Source: Neoroseomonas lacus
GTDB lineage: Bacteria; Pseudomonadota; Alphaproteobacteria; Acetobacterales; Acetobacteraceae
Assembly: GCF_014644535.1 (NCBI RefSeq)
Contig: NZ_BMKW01000015.1
Location: 1 to 64,000, forward strand
Reading direction: 5' to 3'
Length of the DNA stretch: 64,000 nucleotides
Part shown: positions 25,867 through 35,114 of the stretch, piece after piece
Position numbering within the stretch: the first letter of the stretch is position 1
Layout: each line of letters begins with the position of its first letter
Position numbers and translations under genes: made by a program
The notes under the pieces: model-generated
The model's input: the letters and a program-made list of their open reading frames with translations, nothing else
The model's database searches: none
What the model was told of the DNA's origin: nothing

Positions 25867-27366
25867 ATGGCCGAGACAATGGCCGCCTTGGCGCCCGAGG
25901 CGGCGCCGGTGGAACACGTCGATGTGCTGATCGTCGGCGCCGGCATTTCCGGGGTCGGCGGTGCCTATCACCTGCAGGAACAATGCCCGGGGCGCAGCTT
26001 CCTGGTGCTCGAGGCGCAGGACGGCTTCGGCGGCACCTGGCGGACGCATCGCTACCCGGGCATCCGCTCGGACAGTGATCTCTACACCTTCGGCTATCGC
26101 TTCAAGCCATGGGTCGGCGCGCCCATCGCGACGGCGGAGGAAATCCGCAAATACATGGGCGAGGTGATCGAGGAGAACGGCCTCGGCCGCTTCATCCGTT
26201 ACGGCCATCGGATCCGCTCGGCGCGGTGGGATTCGTCCGCCAACCGCTGGACCATCGAGGCCGCGCGCGGTGACGGCAGCATCGCGCGTTTCACCGCGAA
26301 TTTCCTCTGGATGTGCCAGGGCTATTACCGCCACGAGGAAGGCTATACCCCCGAATGGCCGGGCATGGCGCGCTTCGGTGGCCGTATCGTCCATCCGCAG
26401 ACCTGGCCGGAGGACCTCGACTATCGAGGCAAGCGCGTGGTCGTGATCGGCTCGGGTGCGACCGCCGCGACCATCGTGCCGGCGATGGCGGATGAGGCCG
26501 CGCATGTGACGATGCTGCAGCGGTCGCCGACCTTCTTCCGCACCGGGCGCAACGGCATCGAGATCGCCGACGAGTTGCGCACCCTCGGCATCAACGAGGA
26601 ATGGATCCACGAGATCGTGCGGCGGAAGATCCTGTACGAGCAGGCCCGCTTCATCCAGCGCACCCAGACCGAACCCGAGATGGTGAAGGGTGAATTGCTC
26701 GGCCAGATCCGCGCGCTGCTCGGCGACGACTACGACATCGACAAGCACTTCACCCCGCGCTACCGGCCTTGGCAGCAGCGCTTGGCCTTTGTGCCGGATG
26801 CCGATCTGTTCAAAGGCATTGCCGCTGGGCGCGCTTCGGTCGTCACCGACGAGATCGAGACCTTCACCGAAACCGGCCTGCTGCTGAAATCCGGCGCGAT
26901 GCTGGACGCTGACATCATCGTCACCGCCACCGGCTTTCATCTGAGCGCGCTGGGCGACATCGACTTCGCGATCGACGGCGAGCCGTTGGTGTTCGGCGAC
27001 ACCGTCACCTATCGCGGCATGATGTTCACCGGCGTGCCGAATATGGCCTGGGTGTTCGGCTATCTGCGCGCCTCCTGGACGCTGCGCGCGGACATGGTGG
27101 CAGATGTGGTGTGCCGCCTGCTCAACCACATGGAGCAGACCGGGGCGACGCGCGTCGAGGTCGCGTTGCGGCCCGAGGACCACAACATGCCGCTGGGGCC
27201 GTGGATCGACCCGGAGGAATTCAGCTCCGGCTATGTCGCGCGCGGCAACCACCTGCTGCCCAAGCGTGGCGACAAGCCGGAATGGCAGCACATGCATGAC
27301 TACTGGTCGGAGAAGGACGCCCTTCCGGCGATCGACCTGACGGACCCGGCCTTCGTCTACCGGTGA
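25867..27366 (+). CDS. flavin-containing monooxygenase, Baeyer-Villiger type
   Basis: 499 residues. FAD Rossmann motif GAGISGVGG at 24-32, NADPH Rossmann motif GSGATAATI about 197-205, and immediately before it the BVMO fingerprint FxGxxxHxxxWP (FGGRIVHPQTWP, about 176-187). GTWRTHRYPGIRSDSDLYTF is typical of the class. Such class B enzymes insert one oxygen into ketones or oxidise N/S centres using NADPH and O2. Substrate unknown. Divergently transcribed from an MFS gene, which may export or import a related compound (inference only). Confidence 0.93.
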   Translation: MAETMAALAPEAAPVEHVDVLIVGAGISGVGGAYHLQEQCPGRSFLVLEAQDGFGGTWRTHRYPGIRSDSDLYTFGYRFKPWVGAPIATAEEIRKYMGEVIEENGLGRFIRYGHRIRSARWDSSANRWTIEAARGDGSIARFTANFLWMCQGYYRHEEGYTPEWPGMARFGGRIVHPQTWPEDLDYRGKRVVVIGSGATAATIVPAMADEAAHVTMLQRSPTFFRTGRNGIEIADELRTLGINEEWIHEIVRRKILYEQARFIQRTQTEPEMVKGELLGQIRALLGDDYDIDKHFTPRYRPWQQRLAFVPDADLFKGIAAGRASVVTDEIETFTETGLLLKSGAMLDADIIVTATGFHLSALGDIDFAIDGEPLVFGDTVTYRGMMFTGVPNMAWVFGYLRASWTLRADMVADVVCRLLNHMEQTGATRVEVALRPEDHNMPLGPWIDPEEFSSGYVARGNHLLPKRGDKPEWQHMHDYWSEKDALPAIDLTDPAFVYR

Positions 27367-27423
27367 AGGTTCGGTGCCGGCGCGGGGGGCGATGGCTGAC
27401 GCCCTGAGCGCGCAGTGGAGACT

Positions 27424-27620
27424 GGAGGGGCGTCGCCCCTCCAAACCACCCCACCAAATGACAGTGTCATTTGGAATGCCGTCTTTTGGCACCGGGCGGG
27501 TCGGGTAGGTCGCTTCGGCATCCCGCGCGCCGTGCGCAAGATCCGTTCTCGCCGCAGGTAACGGTGTCCAGAGGCCCTTTGGCCCTTGTTGGGGAGGGCC
27601 CGGGAGGGGCAAAGCCCCTC
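27424..27620. repeat. modular palindromic intergenic element, copy 3 (complete, both ends)
   Basis: Fills the gap between two convergent stops. Left: A ggaggggc/gcccctcc (27424-27442), ccaaaccaccccacca spacer, perfect B ccaaatgaca/tgtcatttgg (27454-27474), tail aatgccgtc-N-ttggcaccggg. Right (inverted): tail gtaacggtgtcc, B ccagaggcc/ggcccttg (about 27569-27592), spacer, A' gaggggc-aaa-gcccctc (27604-27620). A lies 58 bp after the left stop and A' 22 bp after the right one. Confidence 0.85.
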
Positions 27621-27641
27621 TCGGTTCCGTCCCGTGCCGCC

Positions 27642-28766
27642 TCAGCCCCGCGGTGTCACATCGCGGATCGTCTCCGCTCGCGTCTCGTCGAGCGGTCGCG
27701 ACGGGACCTGCCCATTCAGCGGCGCGAAATCGATCGACCCGAGCACCACCCGGCGGATCGTCCGGTCGAACTGCGTATGGTAATAGAGCGTGCGGGTCTT
27801 GAGATCGACCACGGTCGTCCACTGCGTCGCACTCAGCATCACCTGCGGTACGCCCGGCGCGCCGCGGTCGTCCTTCACCGCATCGACCGGCACGTTGAAG
27901 TTGTCGAGGATGCGGAAAGCCTCCTGCACCGTGTCGAAGCCGCCGGTCGTCGGCCGCGCGGTGGCCGCGAAGGCGGCGGCGCGGATGAAGCGGCTGGGCG
28001 GGGTGAAGTCGCCCGGCAGGCCCAGCATGCCGCTGCCTTCGCCGAGTGGTGCCAGGGTCACGCCATCGACCTCGCGCGGCGCGGTCCCGCGGCCCGACAG
28101 GTTCACGTAGTTGCGCAGATTGGTCATGTGCCAGTCATAGGTCGGCGCATTAGTGATGACGCCGATCGGCGTGTCGAAGAGACGGAGCGCGCCTTCATGC
28201 GCCTCGATCACGATGGCGCGGCCGGAAGCCTCGGTGACGATCAGATGCACCGGCGCCGGGAAGCCGAGCGCCGGCTCCACCACCGGCGCGACACGAATGC
28301 GCGCGAGCGCGGCGCGCACCTCGTCGAGCGACGCGCATTGCGTCAGCAGGAAGCCGGCAAGGTCCGTCATCGCCATGGAATTCGCCGCCTGGGCGGGGTC
28401 ATAGGGCGCATAGACCGCGAAGCCCGGGTGATAGAACATCCCGACCGACAGGCCGGCAGTGTTCAGCCCGTCGACCACGACGGGCTTGCCGAGCGCGATG
28501 ATGGCGACCGCGTTGTGGCGCGCGGTCCAGGCGATGCCTGGCTTGCCGTCCGGCATGGCCTGCGCCTTGAGCGCCGCGCCGCCGGGTACCGCGGCGATGC
28601 GCGGCAGCATGTCGAAGGTGCCCCATTCCAACGTGCGGCCGAAGATCACCGAGCCATCGGCACCACGCAGCGTGATGCCGGTGCAGGCTTCGGCGGCGCC
28701 TGGCAGTGCGGCGCAGGTGGCCGCGGCCGCGAGGCCCAGCATGAAGTGGCGACGATCTGGTTGCAT
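27642..28766 (-). CDS. exported linear-amide C-N hydrolase (choloylglycine hydrolase family)
   Basis: 374 residues from ATG 28766. N-terminal MQPDRRHFMLGLAAAATCAALPGAAEA is a Tat-like leader (DRRHFML). Cleavage would expose or nearly expose Cys29 (ACTGITLRGADGSVIFGRTLEW), the N-terminal nucleophile of Ntn hydrolases of the bile-salt/penicillin-V acylase family. Later conserved parts: GLSVGMFYHPG, VVIEAHEGALRLFDTPIGVITNAPTYDWHMTNLRNYVNLS and NFNVPVDAVKDD. Gram-negative members include acyl-homoserine-lactone and penicillin V acylases. The actual amide substrate is not inferable; periplasmic location is likely. Confidence 0.92.
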   Translation of the reverse strand: MQPDRRHFMLGLAAAATCAALPGAAEACTGITLRGADGSVIFGRTLEWGTFDMLPRIAAVPGGAALKAQAMPDGKPGIAWTARHNAVAIIALGKPVVVDGLNTAGLSVGMFYHPGFAVYAPYDPAQAANSMAMTDLAGFLLTQCASLDEVRAALARIRVAPVVEPALGFPAPVHLIVTEASGRAIVIEAHEGALRLFDTPIGVITNAPTYDWHMTNLRNYVNLSGRGTAPREVDGVTLAPLGEGSGMLGLPGDFTPPSRFIRAAAFAATARPTTGGFDTVQEAFRILDNFNVPVDAVKDDRGAPGVPQVMLSATQWTTVVDLKTRTLYYHTQFDRTIRRVVLGSIDFAPLNGQVPSRPLDETRAETIRDVTPRG

Positions 28767-28927
28767 GATCTGGTTCCTGGTTGGCGGAGTACCACCACGG
28801 CATGGCGGTGACGCAAGGGTCGCGGCCGATTCCAGCACCGTTGCGGCGCGAGAGCGAGCCCCAGTGTCCGCCGGAAAGATCACCAGATCATTTGCCGCCG
28901 ACGATTCCGTCGACGGATCGTGGCGCG

Positions 28928-29289
28928 TCAGATCGTCGCCGCCACCAGGGCGAAAGTGCAGTCATGCGGCAGCACCGCGACGAAACGCCGCAGCGCCTGC
29001 ACAGGTGGCGGGTCTTGCCCCGGCGCGCCGTAGAGGTCGTTCAGAAGCTCGGCGATCTCACGCGGGCCGACCAGCGCGCACCAGCAGGCTGCGGCGGTCT
29101 GCCGGCCCTGAAGCAGCCCGCCGCGGATGCGTTCAACGACTTCGGCGAAGACATCGGTCGGGTCGGTGGGCGGGAAGAAGGGGCTGATGCGGTACGGCGC
29201 CCCCTCGATCGCCGGGGCGTGGCCGCGCAGCACCGGTGCGACCAGGTCGGGGCCGCTGATGTAGACATCCCTGTACCGCGCAGCCGACA

Positions 29290-29290
<1 letters not shown>
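28928..29290 (-). CDS. hypothetical protein downstream of acs
   Basis: 120 residues, soluble, no motif recognised. ATG 29290 overlaps the acs stop by one base (TAATG), which suggests translational coupling and supports a real gene. The middle holds FPPTDPTDVFAEVVERIRGGLLQGRQTAAACWCALVGPREIAELLNDLYG. The coupling points to a role connected to acetate activation or simply an operon rider. Confidence 0.65.
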
Positions 29291-31221
<1,931 letters not shown>

Positions 31222-31319
31222 GGGCTGGCCTCCCTGACCGTGGGTTATTCTCTGCGGCGGGATTTGGTGCCCCGATTTGATTCAGGTCAACATTCGCGAA
31301 CACGCGCGTTTTCGGGCCC

Positions 31320-31356
31320 AAAAGAAACCGCCCGCCCGGTGGTGCCGGGCGGGCGG
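31320..31356 (-). terminator. rho-independent terminator of the small exported protein gene
   Basis: Twelve-bp arms ccgcccgcccgg (31328-31339) and ccgggcgggcgg (31345-31356), followed on the minus strand by TTTCTTTT, 27 bp after the TAG/TGA end of the 31384 gene. Confidence 0.85.
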
Positions 31357-31383
31357 GGCAGGCAGGGTTGGGAGAAGAATGCG

Positions 31384-31719
31384 TCAGTTCGTCCTGACCG
31401 GGGCGGGCGCCGCCGGGGTGGCCGTGGCGTGTGGCGCGGGCAGCGCCGTCGGGCGCGGCGTGGCGCTTCCGGTCGCGCCAGCCTGGGCGCCGGCGGTGGC
31501 ACTGCCGCCCGGATTGGGCGGGGTGGCGGGACGCGCCGCCTGGGTGGCGGGGGTTGCGGGGCGCGCGGGCTGGGCCTGCGTCTGAGTCTGGGTCCGGGCG
31601 GGCGCGGCCTGGGTCGGCGTCGTGCCGGTGGCGGCAGGGCTGCCGCCCTGAGCGAAGCCGGGAACGGCGGCGAGAACGAGGCCGGTGGCGAGAAGGCTCG
31701 TGGTGATCGTCTTGCGCAT
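31384..31719 (-). CDS. small exported low-complexity protein
   Basis: 111 residues from ATG 31719, preceded by AAAGGAC. Clear signal peptide MRKTITTSLLATGLVLAAVPGFAQG, then an Ala/Pro/Thr/Gln-rich mature segment (TQTQTQAQPARPATPATQAARPATP) without Cys or recognisable domain. A strong intrinsic terminator directly follows, supporting a genuine transcription unit. Function unknown; the composition suggests a disordered periplasmic or surface protein. Confidence 0.7.
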   Translation of the reverse strand: MRKTITTSLLATGLVLAAVPGFAQGGSPAATGTTPTQAAPARTQTQTQAQPARPATPATQAARPATPPNPGGSATAGAQAGATGSATPRPTALPAPHATATPAAPAPVRTN

Positions 31720-31865
31720 GGTGACCGTCCTTTGATCGAGTGGCGCACCGCTGATCGGGTGGCGCAGGACGGAGTTGACCCCCCGGCCGCGTCCGCGCCG
31801 GGGCGGCGGCAAGGTGCTTTCAGGGCGATCGCGGCGGCGCCGGGGCAGGCGTGGCGGAACGGTGG

Positions 31866-32222
31866 CTACAGCCCTGCATCCTCCGGCACCATCACCTGGT
31901 CATGCTCATTCACATGCGCGCGCACCGCTTCCAGGTACTCGCCATAGCAGGGGCCGGAGGTGCAGAATCCGTCCTCCACCCGGAACCGCGCGCCGTGCGT
32001 GGAACACAGGATGTTCTGCTTCTTCGTGTCGAGGAACCGGTCCGGCACCGGGTCGAGCGGCACGCCGATATGCGGGCAGGAATTCACATAGACCCAGACC
32101 TGCCGCCCGCGCCGCACCGCGAACAGCCCGGTGAAGGCGCCGGGTACCGGCGGGAAGCCCTTGGAATTGCCGTCGGGGATGTCCTCGAGCGCGCAGAGCA
32201 CGCGCTTCGGCTTGTCCGTCAC
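31866..32222 (-). CDS. Rieske [2Fe-2S] ferredoxin-like protein
   Basis: 118 residues. I chose GTG 32222 because it overlaps the EVE gene stop (GTGA) and has GGAAAGG just upstream; an in-frame GTG at 32234 is possible. Cluster ligands: SCPHIGVPLDP (Cys-x-His) and STHGARFRVEDGFCTSGPC (Cys-x2-His context ILCSTHGA). Single-domain soluble Rieske proteins usually feed electrons to oxygenases or act in maturation. No oxygenase is next to it. Last gene of a tight four-gene run. Confidence 0.88.
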   Translation of the reverse strand: MTDKPKRVLCALEDIPDGNSKGFPPVPGAFTGLFAVRRGRQVWVYVNSCPHIGVPLDPVPDRFLDTKKQNILCSTHGARFRVEDGFCTSGPCYGEYLEAVRAHVNEHDQVMVPEDAGL

Positions 32223-32638
32223 TTGCCTTTCCACCCGCCCATCGTCGCCAGGATCTTCCAGTGCTCGGGCGAGATCGGCATGACCGACAGGCGCGACATG
32301 CGCACCAGCGCGATCCCTTCCAGCGAGGGCTCCGCCTTGATCGTCGCCAGCGTCACCGGCCTGGGCACGGGACCGACCGCCTTGAGGTCCACGCAGACCC
32401 AGGGGCTGCCCTCCTCGGCGGTGGGGTCGGGGTACGATTCGCGCACCACCTCGACCACGCCGACAATTTCCTTGCCGACATTGGAATGGTAGAAGAAGGC
32501 GCGGTCGCCCTTCTTCATCGCGATCAGATTGGCCTTGGCCATGTGGTTGCGCACGCCAGTCCAGGGCTCAACGCCATGGGCGACCTGCTGGTCCCAGGAA
32601 AACGCGTCCGGCTCGGACTTCACCAGCCAGTGGTTCAT
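32219..32638 (-). CDS. EVE domain protein
   Basis: 139 residues from ATG 32638 (MNHWLVKSEPDAFSW), a near-invariant EVE start. Further EVE features: GVRNHMAKANLIAMKKGDRAFFYHSNVGKEIVGVVEVVRESYPDP and the C-terminal PISPEHWKILATMGGW. EVE/PUA-like domains bind modified bases in RNA or DNA. Typical single-domain bacterial form, often next to YciI genes as seen here. Confidence 0.94.
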   Translation of the reverse strand: MNHWLVKSEPDAFSWDQQVAHGVEPWTGVRNHMAKANLIAMKKGDRAFFYHSNVGKEIVGVVEVVRESYPDPTAEEGSPWVCVDLKAVGPVPRPVTLATIKAEPSLEGIALVRMSRLSVMPISPEHWKILATMGGWKGK

Positions 32639-32654
32639 GAGTCTCTCTGATCCC

Positions 32655-32810
32655 TCAAACGGCAGGCGCCGGCCATCCGGCCGGCTTGCCTTCGCGCCAT
32701 GCACTGTCCGTGTTGGCGGCGGCGGGCGGGCTGAGCGCGGTCGCGCCGTGCCCTCCGGGCCCGCTTGCCGCGGGACTTCGGGCGCATTGTGGCGCGCGGC
32801 GCGCCATCAT
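32655..32810 (-). CDS. small hypothetical protein in the YciI-EVE operon
   Basis: 51 residues. ATG 32810 overlaps the YciI stop by four bases (ATGA), and the stop lies 16 bp before the EVE start, so position and spacing argue for a real gene. Residues: MMARRAPQCARSP, a Pro/Ala-rich middle, and a C-terminal DSAWREGKPAGWPAPAV with two tryptophans. No family recognised. Confidence 0.45.
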   Translation of the reverse strand: MMARRAPQCARSPAASGPGGHGATALSPPAAANTDSAWREGKPAGWPAPAV

Positions 32811-33106
32811 TCCGCCAGCGCCCCATCCTTGAAGACGATGCGGTACGGGTTGATCGAAACCCGGGCGAAACAGCCGGCCTTGGCGAAGGGGTCGCCATCG
32901 GTCAGCGCCTGCACCGCCGCGCGATCCGGCGCCTCGACTACCCGTACCGAGCCGATCGACAGCCCCTCGGCATCCATGATCGGCCCGGCGATGACCAGCA
33001 TCGCCCGATGCCGTTCCAGCCAGTCGAGATGCGCCGCGCGCAGGGCGCGCCGGGTCTCCCCCATGCCGGGCTTGTCCTCGATGGTCACGGCAAACAGCAT
33101 CCCCAA
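32807..33106 (-). CDS. YciI-like protein
   Basis: 99 residues; ATG 33106 (MGMLFAVTIED) or ATG 33100 (MLFAVTIED), the latter matching usual YciI starts. Conserved features: RRALRAAHLDWLERHRAMLVIAGPIMDAEG with the family His and an Asp-containing turn, and DPFAKAGCFARVSINPYRIVFKDG. A ferredoxin-like fold; catalytic function of most members is unknown. First gene of the YciI-small ORF-EVE-Rieske run and divergent from ccmC with a 157-bp gap. Confidence 0.9.
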   Translation of the reverse strand: MGMLFAVTIEDKPGMGETRRALRAAHLDWLERHRAMLVIAGPIMDAEGLSIGSVRVVEAPDRAAVQALTDGDPFAKAGCFARVSINPYRIVFKDGALAE

Positions 33107-33263
33107 CCCCCCGGGCGCGCCGGTCGAGGCCGCGCCTGACCGCAGGTAACCTCGCCCGCGCCCGACAGCAAGACAACAGCGGCCACCCGTCGTAACAGGG
33201 CGTTACGCGCCGGCGCGCACTGTCCCGCTTCAAAGAATGGCCAGCATCACCTAGTTTGACCCC

Positions 33264-34064
33264 GTGGATCACCCCCTGGCCGCCGCCACCGGAGCCACGC
33301 CCACCCGGCCCGCGGTCGGTGGGCGCAACCTCCATCGCTTCGCCAATCCCGGCCGCTTCCTGCGGGCGACCGGGAAAGTGCTGCCCGTGCTTTGGGCCGC
33401 GGCCCTGCTCGTGCTCGGCATCGGGCTCGCCTGGGCACTCGTCTTCTCGCCGCCCGACTGGCAGCAGGGCGAGACCGTCCGCATCATGTACGTCCATGTG
33501 CCGATGGCTTGGCTCGCCATGGGCGGGTACACCGGCCTCGCCATCCTGTCGGTGATGTCGCTGATCTGGCGGCATCCGCTGGCCGACCTCACCGCCCGCG
33601 AGCTGTCCCCCGTCGGCGCCGCCGCCACCGCGCTGTGCCTGGCCACCGGCAGCCTCTGGGGCAAGCCGATGTGGGGCACTTGGTGGGTCTGGGATGCCCG
33701 GCTGACCTCGGTGCTGGTGCTGTTCTTCCTGTGGCTCGGCCATGCCGCCCTGGTGCGCGCCTTCGACGACCCCGAACGCGGTGCGCGGGTCGGCGCCATC
33801 CTCGCGCTGGTCGGCTTCGTCAACGTGCCGATCGTGAAGTTCAGCGTCGATTGGTGGAACACGCTGCACCAGCCGGCCTCCGTCGCCCGGCTGGCCGCGC
33901 CGGGGATGCATGTGGACATGCTCTACCCGCTGTTGATCTGCACCATCGGCTTCAGCCTGCTGTTCGCCGCGGTGGTGCTGGCGCGCACCCGCGCCGCCGT
34001 GATGGAACGCCGCGTGCGCGCCCTGCAACTCGCCCGTGCCCGGCGGGAGGACGCGCCGGCATGA
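33264..34064 (+). CDS. ccmC: heme export/handling protein CcmC
   Basis: 266 residues from GTG 33264; no ATG precedes the conserved LHRFANPGRFLR. Six TM helices and the tryptophan-rich WGTWWVWDARLTS heme-handling motif, with His in VHVPMAW and NTLHQPAS flanking it, are diagnostic. CcmC passes heme to CcmE in System I cytochrome c maturation. ccmA and ccmB are not upstream here, so they must be elsewhere. The stop overlaps ccmD by 4 bp. Confidence 0.95.
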   Translation: MDHPLAAATGATPTRPAVGGRNLHRFANPGRFLRATGKVLPVLWAAALLVLGIGLAWALVFSPPDWQQGETVRIMYVHVPMAWLAMGGYTGLAILSVMSLIWRHPLADLTARELSPVGAAATALCLATGSLWGKPMWGTWWVWDARLTSVLVLFFLWLGHAALVRAFDDPERGARVGAILALVGFVNVPIVKFSVDWWNTLHQPASVARLAAPGMHVDMLYPLLICTIGFSLLFAAVVLARTRAAVMERRVRALQLARARREDAPA

Positions 34065-34204
34065 CCCTGCACTGGTGGCATGTCGCCATCTCCTACCTGT
34101 TGACGGCGGCGGTGTTCGGCGCGCTCGCCTATGGCGCCGCCGCACGGCACCGCGCGGCGAAGCGGATGCTGGCGGCGCTCGACCCGCGGGCCGGGCGGCC
34201 ATGA
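34061..34204 (+). CDS. ccmD: heme exporter subunit CcmD
   Basis: 47 residues, ATG inside the ccmC stop (ATGA). One TM helix (HVAISYLLTAAVFGALAYGAAA) followed by a basic tail RHRAAKRMLAALDPRAGRP, the usual CcmD design. It stabilises the CcmC-CcmE complex and its release. Confidence 0.9.
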   Translation: MTLHWWHVAISYLLTAAVFGALAYGAAARHRAAKRMLAALDPRAGRP

Positions 34205-34288
34205 CTTGCGCTGCGTCAAGGTCACAAGCAGGAACACACCATATTCCCTGGGCGCCGCGCGTCGCGACGGCCTCCGAGGCATAGATCC

Positions 34289-34798
34289 ATGACCCGCAAG
34301 AAGCGCCGCCTGATGATCCTGCTGCTCGCAGGACTCGGCCTTGCCACCGCTACCGCGCTGACCCTCGCCGCCTTCCAGGACAACTTGGTGTTCTTCCTCT
34401 CGCCATCCGATGTCGCGACGCGCCACCCCCCCGGCGACCGCGCCTTCCGCCTCGGCGGGCTGGTCGAGACCGGTTCGGTCGAACGCCACACCGGCAGCGA
34501 CGGACGGCCCAGCGCGACATTCCGCGTCACCGACGGGCCCAACGCGGTCACCGTCACGTATGCCGGCGTGCTGCCCGACCTGTTCCGCGAAGGGCAGGGC
34601 GTCGTCACCCTGGGCAAGCTGCAGCCGGATGGCAGCTTCCGCGCCACCGAAGTTCTGGCCCGCCACGACGAGACCTACATGCCGCCCGAAGTCGCCGACG
34701 CGCTGCGGCGGTCGGGGCATTGGAACCCGAGCCAGGGCGCCGCACCGCCGGCGGCGACGTGGAACACCGCGCCGCGCGAGGGGCGGAGCGGGGGATGA
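34289..34798 (+). CDS. ccmE: cytochrome c maturation heme chaperone CcmE
   Basis: 169 residues from ATG 34289. N-terminal anchor (MILLLAGLGLATATALTLAAF), beta-barrel periplasmic domain (FRLGGLVETGSVER, FRVTDGPNAVTVTYAGVLPDLFREGQGVV), and the heme-attachment motif LARHDETYMPPEV with His126 and Tyr130. Short C-terminal tail. It normally would be followed closely by ccmF; here a 270-bp repeat element intervenes. Confidence 0.96.
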   Translation: MTRKKRRLMILLLAGLGLATATALTLAAFQDNLVFFLSPSDVATRHPPGDRAFRLGGLVETGSVERHTGSDGRPSATFRVTDGPNAVTVTYAGVLPDLFREGQGVVTLGKLQPDGSFRATEVLARHDETYMPPEVADALRRSGHWNPSQGAAPPAATWNTAPREGRSGG

Positions 34799-34818
34799 GG
34801 CGGGCGTCGAGGAAGGTT

Positions 34819-35089
34819 GGATGGGCGTCGCCCCTCCAAGCCACCCCACCAGGGAGCCCATTGACGTTGCGAGGCAACGCCAGTGGGGACCTACCGGGCA
34901 TTGCCCTTTGGAATGCCATCTGTTGGAACCGTGCGCGGCTGTCGGGATCGGTGCCAAGATCCGCTCTTGTGCCCGGCGGGCGCTTCGCGGGTCGCGTCGT
35001 GCCCGTCTGCCCAACGCCAAGTATTGGTGTCCAGAGGCCCTTAGGCCTTTGGCGGGGTGAGGTCCGGAGAGGGGCGGCGCCCCTCTCCG
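34819..35089. repeat. modular palindromic intergenic element, copy 4, between ccmE and ccmF
   Basis: Starts 21 bp after the ccmE stop. Left: A ggatgggc/gcccctcc (34819-34837), aagccaccccacc spacer, B of a third type ccattgacgttgc/gcaacgccagtgg (34858-34886), tail tttggaatgcc-N-ttggaaccg. Right (inverted): caagtattggtgtcc, B ccagaggcc/ggcctttgg (35031-35052), spacer, strong A' cggagaggggc/gcccctctccg (35065-35089). The ccmF ATG is 25 bp further on. The 34799-35114 gap holds nothing else. Confidence 0.85.
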
Positions 35090-35114
35090 TCGCCCCTTTC
35101 CGGAGCCGCCCCGC

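Noticed and set aside
25786-27822. 678-codon minus-strand frame over the flavin monooxygenase
   Set aside because: Antisense of a gene with clear FAD and NADPH motifs. Its N-terminal part comes from the repeat element at 27424-27620.
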